A DNA stretch of 54,362 bases from Pseudomonadales bacterium (GTDB lineage: Bacteria > Pseudomonadota > Gammaproteobacteria > Pseudomonadales > Azotimanducaceae). A program made the position numbers and the translations under genes. Under the pieces are notes generated by a model. That model was not told the DNA's origin. It made no database searches and saw only the letters and a list, made by a program, of their open reading frames with translations. Of the stretch, positions 10,227 through 20,594 are shown piece after piece (the stretch's first letter is position 1; every line of letters begins with the position of its first letter). The stretch spans positions 1 to 54,362 of the forward strand of contig JAQWMV010000108.1 in assembly GCA_029246605.1 (NCBI GenBank), read 5' to 3'.

Positions 10227-11237
10227 ATGTCTAAACAGCGTATCCTGGTTGTCAGTCCGTCCTGGATTGGTGACATGGTCATGTCTCAGACGCTCTATGC
10301 GCTATTAAAAAAACAAGATAAAGAAATTGATGTTATTGCGCCAGCTGCATCGAAACCACTGTTGTCCAGAATGCCTGAAGTCAACAGGTCTATGTTATTC
10401 GATGTTGGACATGGCGAATTACGCTATGGCTATCGTCGTCAATTTGCACGTTCGTTAAAACGGAACAACTACCAGCAGGCGATAGTGCTACCCAATTCGT
10501 TAAAGTCAGCACTTGTGCCCTTCCTTGCAGAGATTCCTGTCCGCACGGGTTTCCGCGGTGAGATGCGCTATATACTGCTGAATGACATTCGACTTTTGGA
10601 CGAAAGGCGCTTGCCTCGAATGATAGATCGTTTCATGGCGCTGGGACTGCCTGCAATGACACCCTTACCGGACCCTGAACAACCTCGGCTAACTGTGGAC
10701 GAACGCAATCAGACAGAATGCTTGCGTCAACTCGGACTCGATACGAATGCAACAATACTTGGTCTATGCCCTGGCGCGGAATTTGGCGATGCCAAACGCT
10801 GGCCAGTAAGCAAATTTTCTGAAGTAGCTGAGGCCGCTATTGAGAAAGGCATGCAGGTGTGGATATTCGGCTCTGCAGCGGATCGAAGTATTAGCGACAA
10901 GATCATTGAACAGATACCACCCGTGATGCGGGAACATTGCCAAAACCTGGCGGGAAGAACTACGCTGCTTGACGCAATCGATCTCTTAAGCCTCTGCGGT
11001 GAAGTAGTAACCAACGACTCAGGGCTGATGCATGTCGCCGCTGCCGTCGGCCGTAAAACGGTTGTGCTCTATGGCTCAACATCACCGAATTTTACTCCTC
11101 CACTGACCGAAAAGGCAGTCATTGTTAGTGAAGATATTTCTTGTAGCCCTTGTTTTAAAAGGACTTGCCCCCTTGGCCACAAGAATTGCCTGAATTTGCT
11201 GGATGCCAGTCAGGTGATATCTCGGCTGCAGGAATAG
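10227..11237 (+). CDS. waaF: ADP-heptose:LPS heptosyltransferase II
   Basis: 336 aa GT9; ILVVSPSWIGDMVMSQTLY, GLCPGAEFGDAKRWP, NDSGLMHVAAA. Confidence 0.95.
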   Translation: MSKQRILVVSPSWIGDMVMSQTLYALLKKQDKEIDVIAPAASKPLLSRMPEVNRSMLFDVGHGELRYGYRRQFARSLKRNNYQQAIVLPNSLKSALVPFLAEIPVRTGFRGEMRYILLNDIRLLDERRLPRMIDRFMALGLPAMTPLPDPEQPRLTVDERNQTECLRQLGLDTNATILGLCPGAEFGDAKRWPVSKFSEVAEAAIEKGMQVWIFGSAADRSISDKIIEQIPPVMREHCQNLAGRTTLLDAIDLLSLCGEVVTNDSGLMHVAAAVGRKTVVLYGSTSPNFTPPLTEKAVIVSEDISCSPCFKRTCPLGHKNCLNLLDASQVISRLQE

Positions 11238-12253
11238 TGAAAATACTCATCATTAAGATGTCATCTCTGGGTGATGTGATTCATACATTACCTGCAATAT
11301 CTGATATTTGTGCACAGATCGAAGATGTACAAATTGACTGGGTTGTTGAAGAAGCTTTTGCAGACATCCCGGCGCTTCATCCCGGCGTAAAGAATGTCCT
11401 GCCGATTGCATTGCGTCGTTGGCGACACAAGCCAATCACGGCTATCGCTAGTAAAGAGATTCGAACTTTTTTAAAGGCGCTACATCACGAGACCTATGAT
11501 CTCGTGCTAGACGCTCAGGGATTGATTAAGAGTGCGCTGTTTGCAAGATTGAGCCATGGTAGAACCGTTGGTTTAGATTGGAACTCAAGTCGGGAAAGTC
11601 TCGCGAGTTTATTTTACGACCAGCGCATCAGTATAGCGCGAGAGCAACATGCAGTTGATCGGACGAGGCAATTGGCTGCGCTGACCTTTGACTATACATT
11701 GAGCGGTGCTGCTAATTTTGGGTTTGCATTGGCGCAAATTCAAACACCAGCAATTATGTTGTTGCATGGCACCACGTGGCAGTCAAAACACTGGCCTGAG
11801 GAGCAGTGGCGGGCGCTCGCCGTAATTATTCGAAATGCTGGATATAAATTGGTGATACCCGCAGGTAACCCGGTGGAGAGTGCTCGAGCGTCTCGGATTG
11901 CGATTGATGAAACAGAGCTGCTTCCGCCAACGTCTCTCGGTGAACTTGTCAGGAATATGATGGCTTGTAGTGGCGTAGTCTCAGTTGATACCGGACTTGG
12001 TCACCTGGCCGGGGCGCTTGGATTGCCAACGGTCGGGATATATGGATCAACTGATCCGATACTTACTGGTGTTCGCGGGGTAAACGCAAAAACGTTAGCA
12101 AGCGATCACTTACCCTGTATCCCCTGTAAAAAAAGACATTGTAAGTTATCTCAGGACGACTGTAAAATCTATCCACCTTGCTTAGCAGAAACAACGCCGG
12201 AAACCACGTGGATAGCGCTACAGTCTCAAATCAGGTTAGCATCCGGAAGCTGA
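11237..12253 (+). CDS. waaC: LPS heptosyltransferase I
   Basis: Likely GTG start overlapping the waaF stop; VKILIIKMSSLGDVIHTLPA, VVEEAFADIPALHPGV, DTGLGHLAGALG. Confidence 0.95.
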   Translation: MKILIIKMSSLGDVIHTLPAISDICAQIEDVQIDWVVEEAFADIPALHPGVKNVLPIALRRWRHKPITAIASKEIRTFLKALHHETYDLVLDAQGLIKSALFARLSHGRTVGLDWNSSRESLASLFYDQRISIAREQHAVDRTRQLAALTFDYTLSGAANFGFALAQIQTPAIMLLHGTTWQSKHWPEEQWRALAVIIRNAGYKLVIPAGNPVESARASRIAIDETELLPPTSLGELVRNMMACSGVVSVDTGLGHLAGALGLPTVGIYGSTDPILTGVRGVNAKTLASDHLPCIPCKKRHCKLSQDDCKIYPPCLAETTPETTWIALQSQIRLASGS

Positions 12254-14568
12254 AACTAGCGTTCTGTCTCTATAAGTATTTCCCTCAGGGTGGCTTACAA
12301 CTTGATTTTTTGCATATCGCAAAAGACTGTCAACGTCGTGGTCATGAGATCCGTGTATATACCCTGGAGTGGGTAGGCGATATTCCCGATGGCTTTGAAG
12401 TCATCATTGTCCCGGTTTATGCCTTAACCAATCACACCAGAAAGGAGCGCTTTAGTACCTGGGTTAATGCGGCGTTGCATCGTGATCCCGTCGATGGCGT
12501 TATTGGCATCAATAAAATGCCAGGTCTTGATGTCTACTACGCAGCGGACTCGTGCTATGAAGAAAAAATGCAGACCCAGCGGGGTTGGTTAGACCGTCAG
12601 TTTCCCCGATACCACCATTTTGCGAGTTATGAGGATGCTGTTTTCGGTAAAGATAGTTTGACAGAAATACTCATGATATCTGATGTGCAACGTCCGTTTT
12701 TTGAAAAGCATTACGGGACTTCAAGAGACCGCATGCATTTTCTACCGCCAGGCATCTCCAGTGACCGAATTGCGCCAGAGAACGTTGATGAGATTCGCAG
12801 CCAAATGCGGGCCGAACTGGGAGTCGCCGATGATGAGTATATGCTGCTGACCGTGGGCTCCGGCTTTATCAAAAAAGGGGTTAGCCGAGCATTGCATGCG
12901 CAACGATCGTTACCGGTGGAGATACGGGAAAAAACCAAATATTTCATCGTCGGTAGAGACACGCCCGCACCTTTTAACCGGCTAATTTTCAGGTTGGGTT
13001 TACGCAAGCACGTGACGATTTTGTCAGAGGGTCGCGATCCCAACGAGATTCCGAGATTTCTTTTTGCTGCAGATCTTCTAATACATCCGGCAACCGATGA
13101 AAGTGCGGGGATCATCCTCATAGAGGCGGTCGTGGCAGGATTGTCCGTGCTTGCTACGGATAACTGTGGCTATGGCCACTATGTAGAAGAAGCAGAGGTA
13201 GGCAGCCTGGTTAAAAGTCCTTTTGAGCAAAAGGCCCTAAATAAGAAACTGTTGGGAATGCTGCAGACTGATAGAAGACTCGAGTGTCTTGAGAATGGCC
13301 GTCGCTTCGCAAAACAAGCCAATATTTATTCTCTACATCAGGAAGCGTCTTATCATATAGAGCGTGTAATAACTGAACGATCTACTCGGATAGGCTATGA
13401 GGGGACGCTCGCGTTTACGCTATATAAGTATATGACCTTTGGTGGATTACAGCTGGACTTCATTCGTATTGCCACTGAATGTCAGCGGCGAGGCTATAAG
13501 ATTAGAGTGTATACGGTTTCCTGGGAAGGTCCGGTACCGCTTGATTTTGATGTGGTGATAGTGCCCGTAAAGTCCATGACAAACCACAGCCGTAATAAGA
13601 AATTTACCGATTGGGTTGGCAATCACCTTAAAGAACACCCTGTTAACAGTGTCGTGGGCTTTAATAAGATGCCGGGTCTCAATATCTACTATGCTGCGGA
13701 TACCTGCTATGCAGAAAAAATGCAAACACAGCGTCGTTGGTATCATCGTCTATTACCCAGACACCATCATTTTGCGAAATACGAGCAGGCTGTATTTGAC
13801 CGATCATCCGAGACAGAGATTTTGATGATCTCCGAGGTTCAAAAGCCTCTGTTTCTTAAGTATTACGGGACAAAAGATGAGCGCTTCCACCTGTTGCCGC
13901 CCGGCATTCTAAGGGACAGGCGTGCTCCACCAAATGCGGTCGATATTCGTGAAGAGCTGCGGCAGGAATTTTCCATTTCAGATAACGATTTTTTGCTGCT
14001 GATGGTAGGTTCCGGTTTTATTACCAAGGGCCTTGATCGTATCTTACTGGGCTTGGCCTCGTTGCCTGACGAAGTCCGTAGCAGAACCCGCCTAATCGCA
14101 ATTGGTCAGGATTCGCCAAAGAATTTTGAACGCATGGCCGATCGATTAGGTATTTCAGAAAGGGTTCAGATCCTAAAAGGCCGAGACGATATTACGCGAT
14201 TTCTATTGGGTGCTGATTTGCTTGTTCATCCTGCCTATCTGGAAAATACGGGAACTGTGTTGCTGGAGGCTATCGTTGCTGGATTGCCGGTATTGGCGAC
14301 GGACGTTTGTGGCTATGCACATTATATTAAAGAAGCGGGCGCAGGGAGATTGGTGCCATCTCCCTACGAGCAAAAAGTGTTCAATCAGCAGCTTCTCGGA
14401 TTAATAACTGAACCCGAACTCAAGGCGCTCCAGCAAAAGGGTCTTGCTTTTGCTAGGCATGCTGACATTTACAGTATGCCGCAGAGAGCAGCGGACATCA
14501 TTTGCCAGTATGCGCAGCAAAGGCGTTCAGAGTCTGCAGGCAGCCAGCTCCACGTAATTGACAACTGA
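12178..14568 (+). CDS. Tandem double WaaG-like LPS glucosyltransferase (two complete GT4 units in one ORF; start may be GTG 12208)
   Basis: 796 aa; KYFPQGGLQLDF...FNKMPGL-type...EX7E...CGYGHYV in copy 1 repeated as KYMTFGGLQLDF...FNKMPGLNIYYAADTCYAEK...EX7E...CGYAHYI in copy 2. Confidence 0.92.
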   Translation: MLSRNNAGNHVDSATVSNQVSIRKLKLAFCLYKYFPQGGLQLDFLHIAKDCQRRGHEIRVYTLEWVGDIPDGFEVIIVPVYALTNHTRKERFSTWVNAALHRDPVDGVIGINKMPGLDVYYAADSCYEEKMQTQRGWLDRQFPRYHHFASYEDAVFGKDSLTEILMISDVQRPFFEKHYGTSRDRMHFLPPGISSDRIAPENVDEIRSQMRAELGVADDEYMLLTVGSGFIKKGVSRALHAQRSLPVEIREKTKYFIVGRDTPAPFNRLIFRLGLRKHVTILSEGRDPNEIPRFLFAADLLIHPATDESAGIILIEAVVAGLSVLATDNCGYGHYVEEAEVGSLVKSPFEQKALNKKLLGMLQTDRRLECLENGRRFAKQANIYSLHQEASYHIERVITERSTRIGYEGTLAFTLYKYMTFGGLQLDFIRIATECQRRGYKIRVYTVSWEGPVPLDFDVVIVPVKSMTNHSRNKKFTDWVGNHLKEHPVNSVVGFNKMPGLNIYYAADTCYAEKMQTQRRWYHRLLPRHHHFAKYEQAVFDRSSETEILMISEVQKPLFLKYYGTKDERFHLLPPGILRDRRAPPNAVDIREELRQEFSISDNDFLLLMVGSGFITKGLDRILLGLASLPDEVRSRTRLIAIGQDSPKNFERMADRLGISERVQILKGRDDITRFLLGADLLVHPAYLENTGTVLLEAIVAGLPVLATDVCGYAHYIKEAGAGRLVPSPYEQKVFNQQLLGLITEPELKALQQKGLAFARHADIYSMPQRAADIICQYAQQRRSESAGSQLHVIDN

Positions 14569-15377
14569 TGGCTAAGCGTTTCGTTGATCAACGGTTTCAC
14601 CATCTATTTGACGGCGATTTTAAACAGGTTTCAGAATTCGAGGGGGAGATATTCAGGGAACTGGAGAACCGCAGGACGGTACGTGTTGAGAAACAGGGTG
14701 AACGATTTTTCGCGAAGACACACTTTGGTGTTGGCTGGCGAGAAATAGTAAAGAATCTGTGCCAGCTACGACTTCCTGTCTTAGGTGCGGAAAATGAGTT
14801 CAAGGCACTCAATGAGCTTCGTCGTTTGGGCATTGATTCTCTAACACCGGTCTTTTACTACAGCGCAGGTTTTAATCCAGCTAGGAGGAAGTCCTGTATC
14901 GTGACCAAAGCGCTTGAAAATACCAAGAGTATTGAAGAGTTATTGATCGAAGATGGAATTTCGGTTGCAATGAAACGAACGTTGATTCCTCGGCTTGCTG
15001 AGATCGCGCGTGTGCTACACAGCAATGGAATCAACCATCGTGATTTTTATGTTTGCCATTTTTTATTGGATATGACGAGGTCAGATCCCAGACCTTTTCT
15101 TATTGACCTGCATAGAGCACAGATTCGTAATCGAACACCTCAGCGTTGGCGAGTAAAAGATATTGGTGGGCTTTTTTTCTCCTGCTTCGACTATAACAAC
15201 GTCACGCATCGAGACGTGTATCGTTTTATGGCAGGTTATTCCGGCAAGACCCTCAGAGAGACTTTGCGGGATGATGCTTCGTTTTGGCATCAAGTTTTTG
15301 AGCGAGCCCAAAAGTTATATTTCCAGGACAATTGCGAATTGCCCAGATGGGTGGCACACATGTGGACTGCGCCTTGA
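14568..15377 (+). CDS. waaP: LPS core heptose(I) kinase
   Basis: 269 aa; FAKTHFGVGWREI, NGINHRDFYVCHFLLD, FLIDLHRAQIR. Confidence 0.93.
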   Translation: MAKRFVDQRFHHLFDGDFKQVSEFEGEIFRELENRRTVRVEKQGERFFAKTHFGVGWREIVKNLCQLRLPVLGAENEFKALNELRRLGIDSLTPVFYYSAGFNPARRKSCIVTKALENTKSIEELLIEDGISVAMKRTLIPRLAEIARVLHSNGINHRDFYVCHFLLDMTRSDPRPFLIDLHRAQIRNRTPQRWRVKDIGGLFFSCFDYNNVTHRDVYRFMAGYSGKTLRETLRDDASFWHQVFERAQKLYFQDNCELPRWVAHMWTAP

Positions 15378-16081
15378 GCTGGTTTGTTCATGGCGCTTCG
15401 CCTATAGAATCAGAGACCTTTGCTTCCCCCAAGGCATGCCACCGGCTAGATGGTATTGTAGTCAGTGATTACGGACTCAATGAGCTGCGCAAGGTTGAAA
15501 TCCGTGGACAGAGCTATTTCATCAAAAAATATCATCGTCGTGGCCGCGGACTTAGACGCTACCTTGGTCGTAGTAGAGCACGGGCAGAGTGGGAAAATAT
15601 TCTTTTATTTCAAAGCCTTGGGATACCAACTCCAAGGCTGGTTGCCTATGGAGAATATGGTCAGAGCGGTGTGATTGTTACCGCAGCGTTACCTGACGTC
15701 TGCGATCTACAAGCATATTCCCAGCATGAGCTGAGTAGTCGATTTGTTGAATCGGTCATTGATCGTCTTTCTAGGTACGTTCGTACGCTGCATCACAACG
15801 GTTTCGTTCACAACGATCTAAAGTGGCGTAATATTCTGGCAAAACCGGATGGCGAACAGGTCTACATTATAGATAGTCCCCTCGGTCGACATGTACCACG
15901 AGTACTAATGGCCAGACGCATTGTGAAAGACCTTGCATGCCTGGATAAAGTTGCTAAGTATAGTCTTACCAGAACACAGCGGTTGAGGTTCTATCTTCGG
16001 TACAAAGATAGGGATCGACTTCGATCAGAGGACAAGCAAGAAATCATGAGGATCCAGCTGTTTTTCAAGGACAGGGAGTAG
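15332..16081 (+). CDS. LPS kinase, WapP/InaA-like
   Basis: Kinase-like motifs YFIKKYHRRGRGLRRYLGRSRARAEWEN and HNGFVHNDLKWRNILA; real start uncertain (ORF overlaps waaP). Confidence 0.82.
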   Translation: MRIAQMGGTHVDCALSWFVHGASPIESETFASPKACHRLDGIVVSDYGLNELRKVEIRGQSYFIKKYHRRGRGLRRYLGRSRARAEWENILLFQSLGIPTPRLVAYGEYGQSGVIVTAALPDVCDLQAYSQHELSSRFVESVIDRLSRYVRTLHHNGFVHNDLKWRNILAKPDGEQVYIIDSPLGRHVPRVLMARRIVKDLACLDKVAKYSLTRTQRLRFYLRYKDRDRLRSEDKQEIMRIQLFFKDRE

Positions 16082-16084
16082 TAG

Positions 16085-17551
16085 TTGAGCTTGGAATTAT
16101 TGGATGTAAATTTTATGATAAATGCCGGTAGAAATATCGAGACGCCTTTTCTGTTGAGAGTTTCGAAGCCGGATTGTGGCGCATCAGATATTGAATTTGT
16201 CCGTATCCTGCGTTTGCTGCCGGGAAAACGGATTGTTGCTCTGGCTAAAGATCAGGGAAGATCCATTCTGGTCAAGACTTACCTCGGTAGGAACGCTACC
16301 AGGAATGCGGCGCGGGAGGTGTCTGGTATAAAATTGATCGAGCAGGCTGGCGTTCGTACCGCCGGGCTTCTCTGGCAGGCCTCGTTGCCGGGCGACGGGC
16401 AGTTGCTGGCTTTTGAGTTTTTACCGAACGCGATTGGCTTGTCTGAACAGCTCAAGAAGTGTGAAAAGCAAAGAACAGAAATCCTAACCAGCGCAATGCA
16501 GATCATGTCGCATTTACATAGTCATGGCGTGATTCAAAAAGATATTCATCTGGCGAATTTCCTTTTGTCACAGGGCGAAATTCACACTATTGATGGTGGG
16601 GGTATTTACAGTAAGACTACTGAACCACTATCGGAACAGCCAAGCATTGATAACCTTGCCCTATTCTTTGCACAGTTCTTGGCGCGATACGATGCGCTGG
16701 TTCCAGAAGTTTTTTCGGTCTATGAAGAGGCCCGTGGATGGAGTCTGGACGAGGGTCGCCTTGGCAGATTGCAAAAGGAAATCACCAGGCATCGAGAACT
16801 AAGAAAGCAAGCGTATGTAGAGAAAGCATTTAGAGACTGTACTCGCTTTGTCTGTCGTTCATCCTTTCGACGCTATATGGTCTGTGAACGGGATGCGTAT
16901 TCCGATGAGATGCAGGCTGTACTTGAAAATCCAGACAAATTTATTGCTGATGGCCACTCGTTGAAGGAAGGCCGGACATCAACGGTAACACTGGTACATT
17001 TGCAGGATAGGTCTTTAGTTATTAAACGCTACAATATCAAGGGTGTAGTGCATGGCTTAAAACGTGCTTTCAGGAAAAGTCGCGCATGGGTTTCCTGGAG
17101 TAACGCATTTCGCTTGGAGTTTTTAGATATACCAGCGTTAAAACCTATCGCACTCCTCGAAGATCGCCTTGGTCCCTTACGATCCAAGGCCTATTTTATT
17201 ACCGAGTATATAGAAGGTCCGGATGCACTACAGTGCTTAAGAGAAATGGAGAGGCCGAACGGAGAGCTGGAGGCGCTTGCCGATATTCTAACTAAACTTT
17301 CGGCGTCTCAAATTTCTCATGGAGATCTGAAGGCGACTAACTTCGTGATGTCAATCGATGGCCCCGTAGTCATCGATCTTGATGCCATGCGCGAGCATAA
17401 AAGCCAACTAACGTTTGCGAAAGCTTTTAAAAATGATCTAGAGCGATTCATGGAAAACTGGCAGGACAGCCCGACCCTCGCCAGTCGCTTCCAAGGTCTG
17501 TTATCTGACCTGAATGATCAATATGGCGCCAAGGATCAACGAAATCGTTGA
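16085..17551 (+). CDS. Two-domain LPS kinase-like protein (PA5006-like by position)
   Basis: 488 aa with two kinase-like catalytic motifs: HGVIQKDIHLANFLL...IDGG and ISHGDLKATNFVM...VIDLDAM. Confidence 0.78.
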   Translation: MSLELLDVNFMINAGRNIETPFLLRVSKPDCGASDIEFVRILRLLPGKRIVALAKDQGRSILVKTYLGRNATRNAAREVSGIKLIEQAGVRTAGLLWQASLPGDGQLLAFEFLPNAIGLSEQLKKCEKQRTEILTSAMQIMSHLHSHGVIQKDIHLANFLLSQGEIHTIDGGGIYSKTTEPLSEQPSIDNLALFFAQFLARYDALVPEVFSVYEEARGWSLDEGRLGRLQKEITRHRELRKQAYVEKAFRDCTRFVCRSSFRRYMVCERDAYSDEMQAVLENPDKFIADGHSLKEGRTSTVTLVHLQDRSLVIKRYNIKGVVHGLKRAFRKSRAWVSWSNAFRLEFLDIPALKPIALLEDRLGPLRSKAYFITEYIEGPDALQCLREMERPNGELEALADILTKLSASQISHGDLKATNFVMSIDGPVVIDLDAMREHKSQLTFAKAFKNDLERFMENWQDSPTLASRFQGLLSDLNDQYGAKDQRNR

Positions 17552-17707
17552 ATTCGGCCTCGCAGGTTCCGACCTAAACATTAGCGCTTATTTCCATGTC
17601 CGAATCTCCTCACGAAAAATCAGGACTTTGTGGACAGAAACTAGCTAGTCAAATAGTGTGTATAAACAAGGTAGAATAAGTGTTCGTCGATTTTTGAGAG
17701 TCCAGCC

Positions 17708-19447
17708 TTGTCGTTAACTGTCCTGGGGTTATCCGGTGCCCTGTCTCACGATCCATCTGCAGCCCTCTATATCGATGGTGAGCTGATAGCAGCCGCAGAA
17801 GAAGAGCGCTTCATTCGCGATAAACATGCAAAAAATCAGATGCCCTATCATGCTGCAACATTCTGTATGAATTTTGCAGGTATCTCGCCTGATGACATTG
17901 ATGTGGTTGCATTTCCGTTCGCCAAAGTAGGTTTATCATCGAAGGACCGATGGCATTTTGCGAAACGTTACTGGTATGCCCCCGATAGAGCGCTCGACGC
18001 GCTGTTCAATGGAAACCGGCATTATCGACGCAACGTAGAGCGTGTACGTGAATTGCTTGACCGCCTGGATATCGATTGGGACAAGATTGAATTTGAACCC
18101 GTGGCGCACCATCTTGCACATGCCAGCAGTGCCTATCATTTGAGCGGATTTAAAGAAAAAACTGCGATCCTGGGCATTGATGGTAAGGGAGAATATGCGA
18201 CAACATTTTTTGGTTACGGTGAACAAGGTGAGATTCACAAAATAAAAGAATTCTACGATCCTGATTCCCTTGGCCAACTTTACGCGTCGTTCACTGAGTA
18301 CCTGGGTTTTGATATGCTGGATGGTGAATACAAGGTGATGGGGATGGCACCCTATGGCGATGCATCGCGTTTCGATTTATCTCCTCTAGTGTCATTTGAT
18401 GGCAGTGAAATCAGCGTTAACACGGAACTTGTAAATACTGTTGGGGTACGGCGTTATAAAGAGGACGGTAAAGGATACTATTTTAGCCAGAAATTGATTG
18501 ATTGGCTGGGCCCCCGAAGGCAGGGGGATGTGGCGGATGATCCTTACGTTCATTACGCCGCAGCGATACAAAAATTGTATGAAGACATTTCTCTGGCGCT
18601 AATTGAGCGATATCTTAAGGATATTCTCCTCGAAACCGGCAAATTAGTATTTGCCGGTGGGGGTGCTCTTAATGTGAAACTGAACCAAAAGATATTGCAG
18701 TTACCCTATGTCGATGAGTTGTTCGTGCAACCAGCGGCGAGCGATGCCGGCACAGCAGTGGGCGCAGCATCCTATGCAACTTGGAAGCGGGGTGTCATGC
18801 CGCAAAAGATGGAACATGTATACCTTGGTCCGTCTTACTCGAACGAGGAGTGTGTGAAGGCATGTGAGGAACATGAAGGTCATCCAAAATTTGAGCAAAT
18901 CGACGACGTACCAAAGAGAGTAGCAGAGCTGCTCGCGGCTGGAAATCCTGTTGCATGGTGCCAGGGAAGAATGGAATTTGGACCTCGTGCACTTGGTGGC
19001 AGAAGTATATTGGGAAGCCCGAGTTCTAAAGGCATTGCAAATAAGATAAATGAGCAAATCAAGTTCCGGGAACGCTGGCGGCCGTTTTGCCCAAGCATCT
19101 TGGATACGGTAGCGGCAGATATGATTCAAACGGATCATCCGGCACCGTTTATGACCATTACATTTGAAGTCAGTGAATCCTGGCGTGAACGAGTGCCAGA
19201 GGTAGTTCACGAGGACGGAAGTTCACGTGTGCAAATTGTTTCGAAAGCGACGAATCCAAAATATTACGCATTGCTTAAAGAGATGGAAGCGCTAACGGGC
19301 AATGGCGCTGTTTTGAACACATCACTTAATCGTCGAGGGGAACCGATGGTTTGTTCGCCAACCGATGCCCTCAACATGTTCTTCGGCTCTGATTTGGAGT
19401 TTCTTATCCTCGAAGACATTCTGGTTACCAAGCCTGATGGCCAGTAG
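17708..19447 (+). CDS. Carbamoyltransferase, NodU/CmcH family (WapO-like by position)
   Basis: 579 aa; TTG start; LGLSGALSHDPSAALYIDGELIAAAEEERF, GRMEFGPRALGGRSIL, LNTSLNRRGEPMV. Confidence 0.92.
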   Translation: MSLTVLGLSGALSHDPSAALYIDGELIAAAEEERFIRDKHAKNQMPYHAATFCMNFAGISPDDIDVVAFPFAKVGLSSKDRWHFAKRYWYAPDRALDALFNGNRHYRRNVERVRELLDRLDIDWDKIEFEPVAHHLAHASSAYHLSGFKEKTAILGIDGKGEYATTFFGYGEQGEIHKIKEFYDPDSLGQLYASFTEYLGFDMLDGEYKVMGMAPYGDASRFDLSPLVSFDGSEISVNTELVNTVGVRRYKEDGKGYYFSQKLIDWLGPRRQGDVADDPYVHYAAAIQKLYEDISLALIERYLKDILLETGKLVFAGGGALNVKLNQKILQLPYVDELFVQPAASDAGTAVGAASYATWKRGVMPQKMEHVYLGPSYSNEECVKACEEHEGHPKFEQIDDVPKRVAELLAAGNPVAWCQGRMEFGPRALGGRSILGSPSSKGIANKINEQIKFRERWRPFCPSILDTVAADMIQTDHPAPFMTITFEVSESWRERVPEVVHEDGSSRVQIVSKATNPKYYALLKEMEALTGNGAVLNTSLNRRGEPMVCSPTDALNMFFGSDLEFLILEDILVTKPDGQ

Positions 19448-20558
19448 CGAGACGGATCAACTGAAGGTGCTTCAGCTATGCCACGATTACGAAGGGCCGT
19501 TTCAACAAATTTGCCATCAATACAATAAAGCGTTTCCAGATGCTGAAGTTACAACGGTTTATTTGAGGGGAAAACCTGATGGTAACGTCACTAGGATTAC
19601 CGGGGGTGATCGAGTTATCTATCTTGAGCAGGCAGAAGGATCACTTCGGGGAATAAAATTTTCTTCAATATTCCAGCTGGCAAGAATATTCCGGGCGCAA
19701 AGGTTCAAACTGGTTATCGCACACCGATATAAAGCAATCTATCTTGCTGGCATTATGAGCTATTTGTTCTCCCGCCTTACGATATTTGGCGTCGTCCATG
19801 AACATAATGTTTTTAAGAGAATAACCCGCTCACTATTTGTGACTTTTTGGCGTAGGAATATAGAAATTATTGCTGTATCCGCGTCCGTTGCAAAGGATAT
19901 TGTTACCAGCTGCCCAGCGTTGGGTAAACAAAACCGAGTGCATGTATTGGGTCATGCCCTTAACCCGGATAGTGAGCTTTTAACGCGAGAGCTGGCGCGG
20001 CAACAACTGGACTGTGCAGGTGATCGTTTTATATTTGGCAGCGTTGGGCGTTTGATCGAGAAGAAACAATTTGATCGCTTGTTGGCTGCATTTGCCGAAG
20101 CGGACCTCGGTGAACACTGCCTGCTGGTTGTAGTCGGCAAGGGCCCTAGAGCCCGGGCCCTACAAGATCAGGCGGAAGCCTTGGGGTTATCTGGAGGGGT
20201 CGTGTTTGCCGGGCAGATTGATCAAGCGATGACGTATTTCTCAGCCTTTGACTGTTTCGTGTTTCCGGCAGGTGATGAAGAGGCCTTTGGGGTGGTTTTG
20301 CTGGAGGCGATGTTCGCAGGATTACCGATCCTTGCCAGTTCAGCACCGGGACCTGATGACGTATTGGGAGATATTGGACTTAGATACCAGGATCAAAACG
20401 ACTTCGTGCAGAAACTTCGCGATGTATATCAGCTCAATGACGATCAAAGACAGGTGTTAGGTGCGGCAGCGAAGGTCCGTTTTGAGGAGAATTTCACGAT
20501 AGAACACTTCGTTACAAAGTTTCATGCACTGCTAGCCGAAACCTACAGGCCACGCTAG
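19437..20558 (+). CDS. Glycosyltransferase family 4 (WapH-like by position)
   Basis: ATG start overlapping the upstream stop; FGSVGRLIEKKQFDRLL, EEAFGVVLLEAMFAGLPILA. Confidence 0.85.
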   Translation: MASSETDQLKVLQLCHDYEGPFQQICHQYNKAFPDAEVTTVYLRGKPDGNVTRITGGDRVIYLEQAEGSLRGIKFSSIFQLARIFRAQRFKLVIAHRYKAIYLAGIMSYLFSRLTIFGVVHEHNVFKRITRSLFVTFWRRNIEIIAVSASVAKDIVTSCPALGKQNRVHVLGHALNPDSELLTRELARQQLDCAGDRFIFGSVGRLIEKKQFDRLLAAFAEADLGEHCLLVVVGKGPRARALQDQAEALGLSGGVVFAGQIDQAMTYFSAFDCFVFPAGDEEAFGVVLLEAMFAGLPILASSAPGPDDVLGDIGLRYQDQNDFVQKLRDVYQLNDDQRQVLGAAAKVRFEENFTIEHFVTKFHALLAETYRPR

Positions 20559-20594
20559 GGATTAGTGAGTAACTGAACATCGGTACATAGGGAA

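Noticed and set aside
17552-17707. Intergenic gap before the carbamoyltransferase examined for a gene relic or small RNA
   Set aside because: No readable homologous fragment and no clear terminator or stable hairpin by eye.
18701-19210. 169-aa minus-strand ORF inside the carbamoyltransferase gene
   Set aside because: Antisense shadow of a strongly conserved NodU-family gene; Cys/His/Arg-rich with no recognisable motif.
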